DNA of 32,739 nt from Bacteroidota bacterium. GTDB taxonomy: Bacteria; Bacteroidota; Bacteroidia; Flavobacteriales_C; GCA-002722245. Positions 8,616-15,143 of this stretch are shown in pieces (the stretch's first letter is position 1; each line of letters opens with the position of its first letter). Under the pieces are notes generated by a model. That model did no database searches. It was not told the origin of the DNA and was given only the letters and a program-made list of their open reading frames with translations. Made by a program: the position numbers and the translations under genes. The stretch spans positions 1 through 32,739 of the forward strand of contig JAPLEZ010000093.1 in the NCBI GenBank assembly GCA_026390935.1. The letters run 5' to 3'.

Positions 8616-8990
8616 ATGGCTAGAATTTTACTTTTAATTGGAACTGGTGGATTTATTGGCAGCGTATTGCGCTACCTTCTTTCCACCTACCTCAATAAAT
8701 CATTTCCCTCCGCATTTCCTTATGGAACCTTTATCGTAAATGTTTTAGGATGCTTGCTCATAGGTGTTGTATTTGGAATTTCAGAAAAATACAACTGGCT
8801 CACTCCCGAATGGCGATTGTTTTTAACCACTGGAATTTGCGGTGGCTTCACCACTTTTTCAGCCTTCGCTCATGAAAACATGAAACTACTTCAAGAAGGA
8901 AATTTCCTGGTTTTTTCTTTGTACAGTATTGGAAGTTTCTCTTTAGGAGTATTAGCAGTTTTTGCCGGATTAACACTCGCGAAAATTTAA
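8616..8990 (+). CDS. crcB: Fluoride ion channel CrcB/FluC
   Basis: 124 aa, normal for the family. Four hydrophobic segments are visible. Hallmarks are GGFIGSVLRY near the N-terminus, the PYGTFIVNVLGC segment with its conserved Asn, and the signature GICGGFTTFSAFAHE in TM3. The protein dimerises in the inner membrane and exports fluoride passively. No fluoride riboswitch could be recognised in the 65 bp upstream. The stop is 22 bp before modA, so the gene probably shares a transcript with the molybdate operon. Confidence 0.95.
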   Translation: MARILLLIGTGGFIGSVLRYLLSTYLNKSFPSAFPYGTFIVNVLGCLLIGVVFGISEKYNWLTPEWRLFLTTGICGGFTTFSAFAHENMKLLQEGNFLVFSLYSIGSFSLGVLAVFAGLTLAKI

Positions 8991-9012
8991 AATAAATCAG
9001 GTATTCTACCGC

Positions 9013-9780
9013 ATGAAAAAAATATTCTCTATAAAGCAGCTCGTTGTATTATTGTCGCTTTTCATTTTTTCATCGGCCACCATTCCAGAAAAAAAAATAA
9101 CCATTGCCCTTGCCGCCAATGCACATTACGCTTTTAAAGAAATAGAAAAACAGTACGAAAAAGAAACAGGAAAAGAAATTGAACTCATCATCGCTTCGTC
9201 AGGAAAACTCAGCGCTCAAATTCGCGAAGGCGCACCTTTCGATATATTTTTGTCGGCCGACATGGTCTTCCCCAATCGCCTCCACAGTGAAGGTTTAACC
9301 GTGGGAGCGCCCAAGGTTTATGCCTACGGCAGTTTGGTGCTGTGGTCGTTAACTATTGGAGATGAATTAAACTTAAAAAGTTTACTCAGCAGCAAAGTAA
9401 AAACAATTGCCATCGCCAATCCGAAACTGGCACCATACGGAGTTGCCGCAATCGAAGTAATGAAATATTACAAAATGTATGATCAGCTTGAAAAAAAACT
9501 CGTTTATGGAGAAAGCATTTCGCAGGTAAATCAATACGTTTCATCTAATGCAGTCGATGTTGGGTTCACCGCCAAATCTGTAGTGATGAGTCCCGAAACA
9601 CAAGGCAAAGGTCGCTGGATTGACATCGACAAAAAAGCTTATTCTCCCATTGAGCAAGGCGCTGTTCTTTTAAAACATTCTAGCGGAAATAAAACAGACG
9701 CAGAAGCTTTTTACAATTATATTTACTCCACAAAAGCACAAACGATTTTAAAAAAGTACGGTTACCATTTTACAAAATGA
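9013..9780 (+). CDS. modA: Molybdate ABC transporter substrate-binding protein ModA
   Basis: 255 aa with a signal peptide over residues 1-22. The mature start KKITIALAANAHYAFKEIEKQYEKETGKEI and the SSGKLSAQIREGAPFDIFLSAD segment are typical of ModA. Its Ser residues in ASSGKL and the later APYGVAAIEVM stretch line the oxyanion site that binds molybdate or tungstate. The protein is predicted to sit in the periplasm and deliver oxyanion to ModB/ModC encoded just downstream. Its last codons overlap the next start by 4 bp (ATGA), showing translational coupling. Confidence 0.95.
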   Translation: MKKIFSIKQLVVLLSLFIFSSATIPEKKITIALAANAHYAFKEIEKQYEKETGKEIELIIASSGKLSAQIREGAPFDIFLSADMVFPNRLHSEGLTVGAPKVYAYGSLVLWSLTIGDELNLKSLLSSKVKTIAIANPKLAPYGVAAIEVMKYYKMYDQLEKKLVYGESISQVNQYVSSNAVDVGFTAKSVVMSPETQGKGRWIDIDKKAYSPIEQGAVLLKHSSGNKTDAEAFYNYIYSTKAQTILKKYGYHFTK

Positions 9781-10172
9781 ATCAACTTTTAGCGGAAATA
9801 ACAGAGATAAAAACAAGCGATGACCTGGCTTTGGTGAAGATGAAGTGTGAAGACGAAATTTTTTCTTCCCTCATCATCAGCAGAGATGATTCCATGAGCG
9901 TAGGCAAAAAAGTGTGGATGTCATTTAAAGAAACTGAAGTGATGCTGCGCGAAATTTCTGGCGAAGGAATCAGCATTAAAAACCGTTTTGCTTCCACTAT
10001 AAAAACGTTGCAAAAAGGAAAACTTTTGTGTGAAGTCATTTTGAATTACAAAGGACATTCCATCACTTCCATCATCACCAGCGAAAGCTGCGAGGCAATG
10101 AATTTATTTATAGGCAAGGAAGTAGAAGCGCTGGTAAAAACTAACGATTTAATGCTTATTCAACATCAATAA
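9777..10172 (+). CDS. Stand-alone di-Mop (tandem TOBE) molybdate-binding protein
   Basis: 131 aa, cytoplasmic, with no signal peptide. The second half (~66-131) is a clear Mop/TOBE domain: NRF-ASTIKTL, a G-K-L-CEV-L strand, ITSIITSES, MNLFIGKEVEALVKTNDLML. The first half (1-62) is a weaker copy of the same fold (LLAEITEIK...SLIISRDDSMSVGKKVWMSFKETEVML). Two tandem Mop domains occur at the C-terminus of ModE and in ModG-type molybdate storage proteins. Its position between modA and modB, coupled to both (4-bp overlap; 1-bp gap), points to molybdate buffering or sensing linked to uptake. No helix-turn-helix is present, so it is not a ModE repressor. Confidence 0.8.
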   Translation: MNQLLAEITEIKTSDDLALVKMKCEDEIFSSLIISRDDSMSVGKKVWMSFKETEVMLREISGEGISIKNRFASTIKTLQKGKLLCEVILNYKGHSITSIITSESCEAMNLFIGKEVEALVKTNDLMLIQHQ

Positions 10173-10173
10173 A

Positions 10174-10839
10174 ATGTGGGAGCCGCTGTTACTTTCTTTT
10201 AGCTTGTCGCTAATCACCACGGTGATTCTGCTGCTGATTGGCGTTCCGCTGGCTTACCGCTTGTCGCAAAGTAAAAGTCGATGGAAACCAGTTTATGAAA
10301 GTCTGATTTCCCTGCCCATGATTTTACCTCCCTCCGTGCTCGGATTTTATTTGCTGATCGCTTTCAGTCCGAATAATTTTTTTGGGAAATTTTTACAAGA
10401 ATATTTTGACATCCGCTTACTTTTTTCCTTTGAAGGATTAATTATTGCATCGGTCATTTACAGCTTGCCTTTTATGATTCATCCGATACAAGCAGGATTT
10501 CAAAATCTTTCTCCCTCTTTAAAAGACGCAGCTTACACGCTAGGAATTTCTCCGAGAAAAACTTTGTTACACATATTATTGCCCAACATTAAACCTGCTT
10601 TGCTCACCGGAATTGTACTCACTTTCGCACACACCGTTGGTGAATTTGGCGTGGTGATGATGATAGGCGGAAATATTCCGGGCGTTACCAAAGTAGCGTC
10701 ACTGGCCATTTACGATGAAGTAGAAAGCATGAATTACGATGCCGCAAATTTTTATTCGCTGGTTTTGCTAGCGCTTTCTTTCCTCATTTTATTTCTGCTT
10801 TTTGTGTTCAATAAAAAATGGAAATCTAAAATTTACTAG
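10174..10839 (+). CDS. modB: Molybdate ABC transporter permease ModB
   Basis: 221 aa with about five transmembrane segments. LISLPMILPPSVLGFYLLIAF and the EAA loop DAAYTLGISPRKTLLHILLPNIKPALLTG are the standard ModB/CysW-type permease features. The EAA loop docks onto the ATPase. The following TFAHTVGEFGVVMMIGGNIPG is highly characteristic of ModB. The ATG follows the Mop gene stop by 1 bp, and modC starts 1 bp after its stop, so the genes form one operon. Confidence 0.96.
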   Translation: MWEPLLLSFSLSLITTVILLLIGVPLAYRLSQSKSRWKPVYESLISLPMILPPSVLGFYLLIAFSPNNFFGKFLQEYFDIRLLFSFEGLIIASVIYSLPFMIHPIQAGFQNLSPSLKDAAYTLGISPRKTLLHILLPNIKPALLTGIVLTFAHTVGEFGVVMMIGGNIPGVTKVASLAIYDEVESMNYDAANFYSLVLLALSFLILFLLFVFNKKWKSKIY

Positions 10840-10840
10840 C

Positions 10841-11713
10841 ATGTTTGAAATTCAACTTTCCAAAAAACTTCATTCGGCGCAGGGCGACATGCTTTTAGAC
10901 ATCGACTTAAAAATTCCGGAAAAACAGTTTGTTTCAATTTACGGAAAGTCGGGTGCTGGAAAAACCACCTTACTAAAAATGCTCGCTGGAATTGTTCAAC
11001 CCGATAAAGGTAGCATCGTTTCAGGACAAGAAATTTGGTTCAACCACAACACGAATCTCTCTCCACAAAAAAGAAAAATCGGATTTGTGTTTCAAGACTA
11101 CGCACTTTTTCCAAATATGAATGTGCGCGAAAATTTAGAATTTGTTTTGACCGATAAAAAAAATAAAAACATTGTCGACGAGCTTCTTGAAATTACTTCA
11201 CTCACTGGCTTAGCACAAACTTCTGTCACTCAACTTTCAGGCGGACAACAGCAACGTGTTGCACTCGCAAGGGCTTTGGTGAAGCAGCCCGAGCTCTTAT
11301 TATTGGATGAACCGCTCTCCTCCCTCGATCATGAAATGCGTTGGAAATTGCAAGATGAGCTGATAAAAATTCACAAACATTTTCAACTCACCACCATCAT
11401 GATCAGTCACGACACATCGGAAATTTATCGCTTGTCGGATACGGTGATCAAAATGGATTTCGGAAAAATTATTCAGCAAGGATCTCCCGATGAATTGTTT
11501 CACAACAACAAAGTCTCAGGCAAAGTACAAATCACCGGACAGCTGATTTCCCTATCTAAAAATGATGTGGTGTACATCGCCAAAATATTGTCGGGCAACA
11601 ACCTCATGAACGTAATCATCACCGCCGAAGAAGCAGAAAAATTAAGTGTTGGCGATACGGTGTTGATAGTATCAAAAGCGTTTAATCCAACGGTGATGAA
11701 GTACAATTCATGA
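10841..11713 (+). CDS. modC: Molybdate ABC transporter ATP-binding protein ModC
   Basis: 290 aa from the ATG at 10841. A TTG at 10802 is in frame but lies inside modB, so the ATG one base after the modB stop is preferred. Walker A is GKSGAGKTT, the Q-loop is FQDYALF, the ABC signature LSGGQQQRVALARAL and Walker B LLLLDEPLSSLD, with the H-loop in MISHDTSE. The C-terminal ~65 residues (GKVQITGQLISL...VLIVSKAFNPTVM) look like a TOBE/Mop regulatory domain, shorter than in E. coli ModC (about 350 aa). It couples ATP hydrolysis to molybdate import. Confidence 0.94.
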   Translation: MFEIQLSKKLHSAQGDMLLDIDLKIPEKQFVSIYGKSGAGKTTLLKMLAGIVQPDKGSIVSGQEIWFNHNTNLSPQKRKIGFVFQDYALFPNMNVRENLEFVLTDKKNKNIVDELLEITSLTGLAQTSVTQLSGGQQQRVALARALVKQPELLLLDEPLSSLDHEMRWKLQDELIKIHKHFQLTTIMISHDTSEIYRLSDTVIKMDFGKIIQQGSPDELFHNNKVSGKVQITGQLISLSKNDVVYIAKILSGNNLMNVIITAEEAEKLSVGDTVLIVSKAFNPTVMKYNS

Positions 11714-11716
11714 AAT

Positions 11717-11807
11717 TAGATCCTGAAACAAGTTCAGGATGACAAATGTGAACCATACTCTTCAGGGAATGCCAGCTAATGTCGTCCTGAACTTGTTTCA
11801 GGATCTA
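11717..11807. repeat. 91-bp palindromic dispersed element, copy 2
   Basis: Same length and sequence as the element at 5504-5594 apart from five substitutions. The arms (11717-11743 and 11781-11807) differ from perfect pairing at one position, which would still be a G-U pair in RNA. It begins 4 bp after the modC stop codon, so it could serve as the operon's 3' structure. Confidence 0.9.
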
Positions 11808-11816
11808 GTATAAAAA

Positions 11817-11850
11817 ATTGAGATAAAAAGCGTGCGCCTCTTAGCTCAAT
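11817..11850 (-). terminator. Terminator hairpin, copy A (twin of 12914-12947)
   Basis: Inverted repeat attgagataaaa...ttagctcaat with two imperfect pairs around a GC-rich centre, followed on the minus strand by a T-run. It matches the hairpin at 12914-12947 in sequence and length. It lies just after the remnant gene end at 11882, as the twin lies after the metallophosphatase gene. Confidence 0.7.
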
Positions 11851-11881
11851 CACTAGGGTATATTTACAGCAGGGAACTAGA

Positions 11882-11923
11882 TTACTCTTGTACAAATTTT
11901 TGATACGTAACTTCTTCATTTAC
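11882..11923 (-). pseudogene. Remnant 3' end of a T9SS type A protein gene
   Basis: On the minus strand, 11923-11882 reads VNEEVTYQKFVQE followed by a stop. This resembles the very end of a T9SS type A domain and of the intact gene at 12990 (HQKFVKE-stop). The downstream DNA and hairpin (11817-11881) also match the region after the intact gene (12914-12989). Upstream, the frame runs straight into the palindromic element at 11924-12034, and nothing recognisable follows. I read this as a decayed paralogue of which only the last codons and terminator survive. The coding match is short, so this is an inference. Confidence 0.45.
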
Positions 11924-12034
11924 CTCGCGCGCGTCTGTGACGCGTGCGGATTTATCTTTAACAATTGTATTGTTTCTAATTCTTGGCATTTCAAATGCCT
12001 TAATAAATCCGCACGCGTCACAGACACGCGCGAG
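11924..12034. repeat. Cloverleaf-type palindromic element, copy 1 (111 bp)
   Basis: Outer arms 11924-11955 and 12003-12034 are 32-bp inverted repeats with one mismatch. Each arm is itself a hairpin (cgcgtc-tgt-gacgcg at 11930-11944). Between the arms lie two small hairpins: acaat-tgt-attgt (11961-11973) and ggcattt-c-aaatgcc (11985-11999). It shares arm sequence with the copy at 20864-20979 and architecture with the copy at 12767-12876. Confidence 0.85.
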
Positions 12035-12269
12035 TGGGAAAATCTGAAAATACGGGGTTTGTTGTAAAAACAATATATTAGTGGGGTAAAATATAAAGCA
12101 TCAAATCCATTAAAGAATATCATATTTAGATTAGAAAAATGTATTTGACATTAAGGGACTGAAGCAATGCGTAAATACAAATGAAAAAATCAATTACCAG
12201 AAGTTCAAACTTCGGGCTCTTGGAAAACTGAAATTTTAGGTACGGAATTAATAAACCATTTTAAAATAA
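12035..12269. other. AT-rich non-coding stretch
   Basis: No open frame of note, tRNA or promoter match is seen. One 8-bp hairpin with a single mismatch (12197-12216, ccagaagt-tcaa-acttcggg) is present, possibly a fragment of another palindromic element. Together with 11714-12034 this makes a 556-bp gap without an intact gene. Confidence 0.6.
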
Positions 12270-12746
12270 ATGACAATAAAGAAAAATACACAATTAGAAC
12301 AAGGTGATGTTTTTTGCATTAAAACAAAGATTGGAAATGCATTTTTTCAATATATTGAGACAGATAATTTGGGACAAGACTTTATTCGAATTCTAGACTA
12401 CATATCTGTTTCTAATAATCAAATTAAACAAGAAGATGTCAATCGAATTGAAAAATGGAACATTAGTTTTACAATTAAACCAGCTCTAAGAAAACATATT
12501 ATTGAAAAAATAGGAAATTTTGAAATCCCTACTAATTTCATGATTCCTCAATATACAAGATCTGAACATAATATAAGAGGAAATTTTTTAGGTTGGTTTA
12601 TTGTAAATCGAAAATCTTTGCAAAGAGAACTAAAAGAAAAATTAAGTGAAGAAGAACTGAAGCTTTCTCCAAGTGGATTTATGAATGACACATTAATTAT
12701 TGAAAGAATTGAGCAAAATTGGACTTTGAAAAATTGGAATAAATAA
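12270..12746 (+). CDS. Hypothetical protein, possibly Imm26-like immunity protein
   Basis: 158 aa, soluble, with no signal peptide or membrane segment. The N-terminal stretch QGDVFCIKTKIGNAFFQYIE resembles the opening strands of the immunity protein 26 (Imm26) family, where a GDVFxI motif is typical. The match is from memory and weak further on. Composition is strikingly AT-rich (in 12301-12360 only 15 of 60 bases are G or C), unlike the modC gene nearby. The gene is bracketed by palindromic elements and a gene remnant, with no toxin gene beside it. This looks like an acquired orphan gene; the function is unproven. Confidence 0.65.
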   Translation: MTIKKNTQLEQGDVFCIKTKIGNAFFQYIETDNLGQDFIRILDYISVSNNQIKQEDVNRIEKWNISFTIKPALRKHIIEKIGNFEIPTNFMIPQYTRSEHNIRGNFLGWFIVNRKSLQRELKEKLSEEELKLSPSGFMNDTLIIERIEQNWTLKNWNK

Positions 12747-12766
12747 AAAATTACATTTAGCACCCA

Positions 12767-12876
12767 GTACTTTCAGATATTCAATCTCAAACAAAACTTA
12801 AAGCGATTTTCAATCGCAATTGAATGGGCATTGAAAATGCCTTTAAAGGGATTTCAGATTGAAAATCTGAAAGTAC
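12767..12876. repeat. Cloverleaf-type palindromic element, copy 3 (110 bp)
   Basis: Outer arms 12767-12787 and 12856-12876 are 21-bp inverted repeats with one mismatch. The right arm region is itself a hairpin (tttcagatt-gaa-aatctgaaa, 12852-12872). Two inner hairpins follow the same plan as the other copies: gcgatt-ttc-aatcgc (12803-12817) and ggcatt-gaa-aatgcc (12827-12841). The arm sequence differs from the other two copies, while the ggcatt/aatgcc hairpin, size and layout are shared. It lies between convergent genes. Confidence 0.8.
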
Positions 12877-12913
12877 ACTCCCGATTGCCAATTCATATAG
12901 TCTTGAAATAAAA

Positions 12914-12947
12914 ATTGAGATAAAAAGCGGGCGCCTTTTATCTCAAT
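12914..12947 (-). terminator. Terminator of the metallophosphatase gene (copy B)
   Basis: Perfect 12-bp inverted repeat attgagataaaa/ttttatctcaat around a 10-nt GC-rich loop, followed on the minus strand by a T-rich run. It lies 43 bp beyond the stop at 12990. A near-identical hairpin lies at 11817-11850. Confidence 0.8.
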
Positions 12948-12989
12948 TCACTAAGGGGGTATTACTACTATATACAGGTGGGAACTAAA

Positions 12990-14876
12990 CTACTCTTTTA
13001 CAAATTTTTGGTGCAACACTTTGTTGTATGCGCGAATGGTGATAATGTATATTCCTTTCGGCAAATCAATCGTACTAATTTTTATATGTGTGTTGTAAGT
13101 GTAAATACTTTCTACTAACTGTCCGGTAATATTATGAATATGCACTTCTTCAAGCGAGATGGAATTTTGAATATTTAATTCGTCGTCCACCGGATTAGGA
13201 TAAATTTTCAAGTCTTTAAAAAGACCTGGATTTTCAACAATCACTGTGCTTAAATCAGAAACCATACATATGTCATCGAAATAAAAAGCATTGCCTGTTG
13301 TTGCGCCAAAATCAAAGAACAAAGTAATTTTGTTATAGGTATTTGATGCTGATCCACTAAAATCAAATACCAACTCTTCCCAGGCATTCAACTGTGTTGT
13401 GGTTACCTCCACTTCCTTCATAGCATTTGAGTTGGCAGCGTCTTCCAATTTCATCAAAACCTTGCAAACTTTCGGACTATTCACTTTCATTTTAAAAAAT
13501 TTATTGACAGAAAAATCAATTTTAGAAGAGAGCGTTGCTGAGTAAATTCCCGCCCATGTTTGTGATGCAGCATCTTTCACACATTTTCCTACCATCGCAC
13601 TGGTATTGATTCCTGAAGGTGATGGATTAGCCACTTTAGAAAAATTACTTCCGCCGAATCCTGTAAAATTTAAATCTGTTGCGTCGTAATCCACAAAACA
13701 AACATCAGGGTTGTCCGACACTTTATAAGAACTCTCAGAAGAAGAGGAGTTATTTTCGTTATCAGTTGCTAACACTTTATAGTACACGGTGGAACCATCC
13801 ACTTGGGCCGGAATGGTTGCCGAATAAGTATCTCCGGAAGCAGTCATGGCAACACTATTGCTTAAATTCACAGAACTCAAACCCCATGAAAGTGTAACAG
13901 AAGAAATGCTTTTATCATCGGTAACAGTTGCCGAAACCGTTACTACATCTGTTGATTTTACTGCATTTGGCGTATTTTTCACAGCTGAAATCTGAGGAGA
14001 TGTTGGTGTAGCCATTTTGTAATCCATTATAAACTGAGAGGATGTGCCTGTTCTATAGGTATTGGTTAAGGGATTATAAGTATATGCGTAAATTTTATCT
14101 TCTGCCGGCTTGAAGGTGTAGTATCGTAAAAAACCATTCAAACTGCATTGATAATCCGACATGATTTCATGAATAGTGATCCCTGCCGCATTGGTATATG
14201 TGTTGTACCATTCCGGACCACAATAGTGTCCCGAAACAATAAGAAACACATTTGTGCTCTGTTTCGCCAAGTCGATAATTTTACCATTGTTTACATCATG
14301 AGTACTGATAATAGCTCTTTTATTTGGATATGCAGCAAGTTTTGCAACTGCCCAATTGTACTCAGCGGTACTCAAAGCATAACCTATGGAAATAACCATA
14401 AACTCCATGCCGGATGCATTAAAGAAACTTAAATTATTTTCGTTTTTCCCATTAGGATAAGTTTCAATCGCCCAGGAGTTTTGCATCCATGAGGAAGCAG
14501 GATAGTTTGAATTATAAATGTTCCAACTATCCGAACCCATTGGCAAGTCGGTGTCATGATTACCCGGAGCAATTGACCACGGAATTCCCGATGCTTCAAT
14601 TTTTTGCCAACCTGCTTTAAAACGCGTCCATTCATTGGTATTATCTGCATGATCTACTGCATCACCAACGTGACAAATGAACTGAATATTTAAGTTGTCT
14701 TTTTTTGCCGGTACCCAATCCATTTGTGCTGTAAACTGGTTAATGTTCGAGCCCATATAAGAAAAATCCATCACCTGAAATTGGGTATCAGGTATAATCA
14801 TTACCGTAAAGTCTTGAGCGACCAAATCTATTAGTGTCAAGAGAATTGAGAAAATCACGCTTAATATCCTTTTCAT
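12990..14876 (-). CDS. Secreted calcineurin-like metallophosphatase with T9SS type A sorting domain
   Basis: 628 aa from the ATG at 14876. A longer frame opens at 14942, but only the ATG at 14876 starts directly with a signal peptide (MKRILSVIFSILL...LVAQ). Residues ~22-290 form a metallophosphoesterase domain: IPDTQ, HVGDAVDH, APGNHDTD, STHDVN and VSGHYCG supply the metal-binding D, GD, GNHD and H residues. In the first motif Q stands where many members have H. A beta-sandwich module of FN3/Ig type (~295-385) and a carbohydrate-binding-like module (~395-540) follow. The last ~80 residues (IYPNPVDDELNI...LPKGIYIITIRA...KFVKE) are a type A T9SS sorting domain. The enzyme probably hydrolyses phosphate esters outside the cell; its substrate is unknown. 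Confidence 0.9.
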   Translation of the reverse strand: MKRILSVIFSILLTLIDLVAQDFTVMIIPDTQFQVMDFSYMGSNINQFTAQMDWVPAKKDNLNIQFICHVGDAVDHADNTNEWTRFKAGWQKIEASGIPWSIAPGNHDTDLPMGSDSWNIYNSNYPASSWMQNSWAIETYPNGKNENNLSFFNASGMEFMVISIGYALSTAEYNWAVAKLAAYPNKRAIISTHDVNNGKIIDLAKQSTNVFLIVSGHYCGPEWYNTYTNAAGITIHEIMSDYQCSLNGFLRYYTFKPAEDKIYAYTYNPLTNTYRTGTSSQFIMDYKMATPTSPQISAVKNTPNAVKSTDVVTVSATVTDDKSISSVTLSWGLSSVNLSNSVAMTASGDTYSATIPAQVDGSTVYYKVLATDNENNSSSSESSYKVSDNPDVCFVDYDATDLNFTGFGGSNFSKVANPSPSGINTSAMVGKCVKDAASQTWAGIYSATLSSKIDFSVNKFFKMKVNSPKVCKVLMKLEDAANSNAMKEVEVTTTQLNAWEELVFDFSGSASNTYNKITLFFDFGATTGNAFYFDDICMVSDLSTVIVENPGLFKDLKIYPNPVDDELNIQNSISLEEVHIHNITGQLVESIYTYNTHIKISTIDLPKGIYIITIRAYNKVLHQKFVKE

Positions 14877-14905
14877 AAATGAAAGTTTACGATTTGTTGT
14901 ATAGT

Positions 14906-14938
14906 TAAAGATATTGGAGAATGCTGGTGAAAATCCAA
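14906..14938 (-). promoter_or_regulatory. Possible promoter of the metallophosphatase gene
   Basis: On the minus strand TATCTTTA (14906-14913) differs from TAnnTTTG at one position. A TTG lies 22 bp upstream (14936-14938), within but at the long end of the usual spacing. Placed about 30 bp before the ATG at 14876. Confidence 0.35.
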
Positions 14939-15010
14939 CCAAAAAAGAGGGGGATTAGACAAACTCAAAATTAAAAATCCCTCTTGCCATCTCACCATAA
15001 CCATAGGCTC

Positions 15011-15108
15011 TCTCCCTTTTACAAAGGGAGAAGTGCACTACTCATCCATTTTCAAATCACACTTCAGAAAACGCCAGCTAACTAACTTCCTCCTTTGGAA
15101 AAGGAGGA
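15011..15108. repeat. Pair of purine/pyrimidine-rich hairpins
   Basis: Two hairpins of the same type lie between genes: tctcccttt-tac-aaagggaga (15011-15031) and tcctccttt-gga-aaaggagga (15088-15108). Both are followed by an agtgc word. They lie just beyond the stop of the ADP-ribosylglycohydrolase-like gene at 15144 and could end its transcript. Confidence 0.6.
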
Positions 15109-15143
15109 GTGCGAAGGAATTGTGCGGAGCAAGGAGGATTTTT

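Noticed and set aside
8991-9012. Molybdenum cofactor riboswitch before modA
   Set aside because: The gap is only 22 bp, too short for the motif.
10802-10840. TTG start giving ModC 13 extra residues
   Set aside because: It lies inside modB; the ATG at 10841, 1 bp after the modB stop, fits the ModC N-terminus.
11882-12073. 63-codon minus-strand frame as a gene
   Set aside because: It runs through the palindromic element at 11924-12034; only its last 13 codons look like real coding sequence, so it is treated as a remnant.
14877-14942. Upstream start giving the metallophosphatase 22 extra residues
   Set aside because: The extra part is not conserved in character and would bury the signal peptide that begins at the ATG at 14876.
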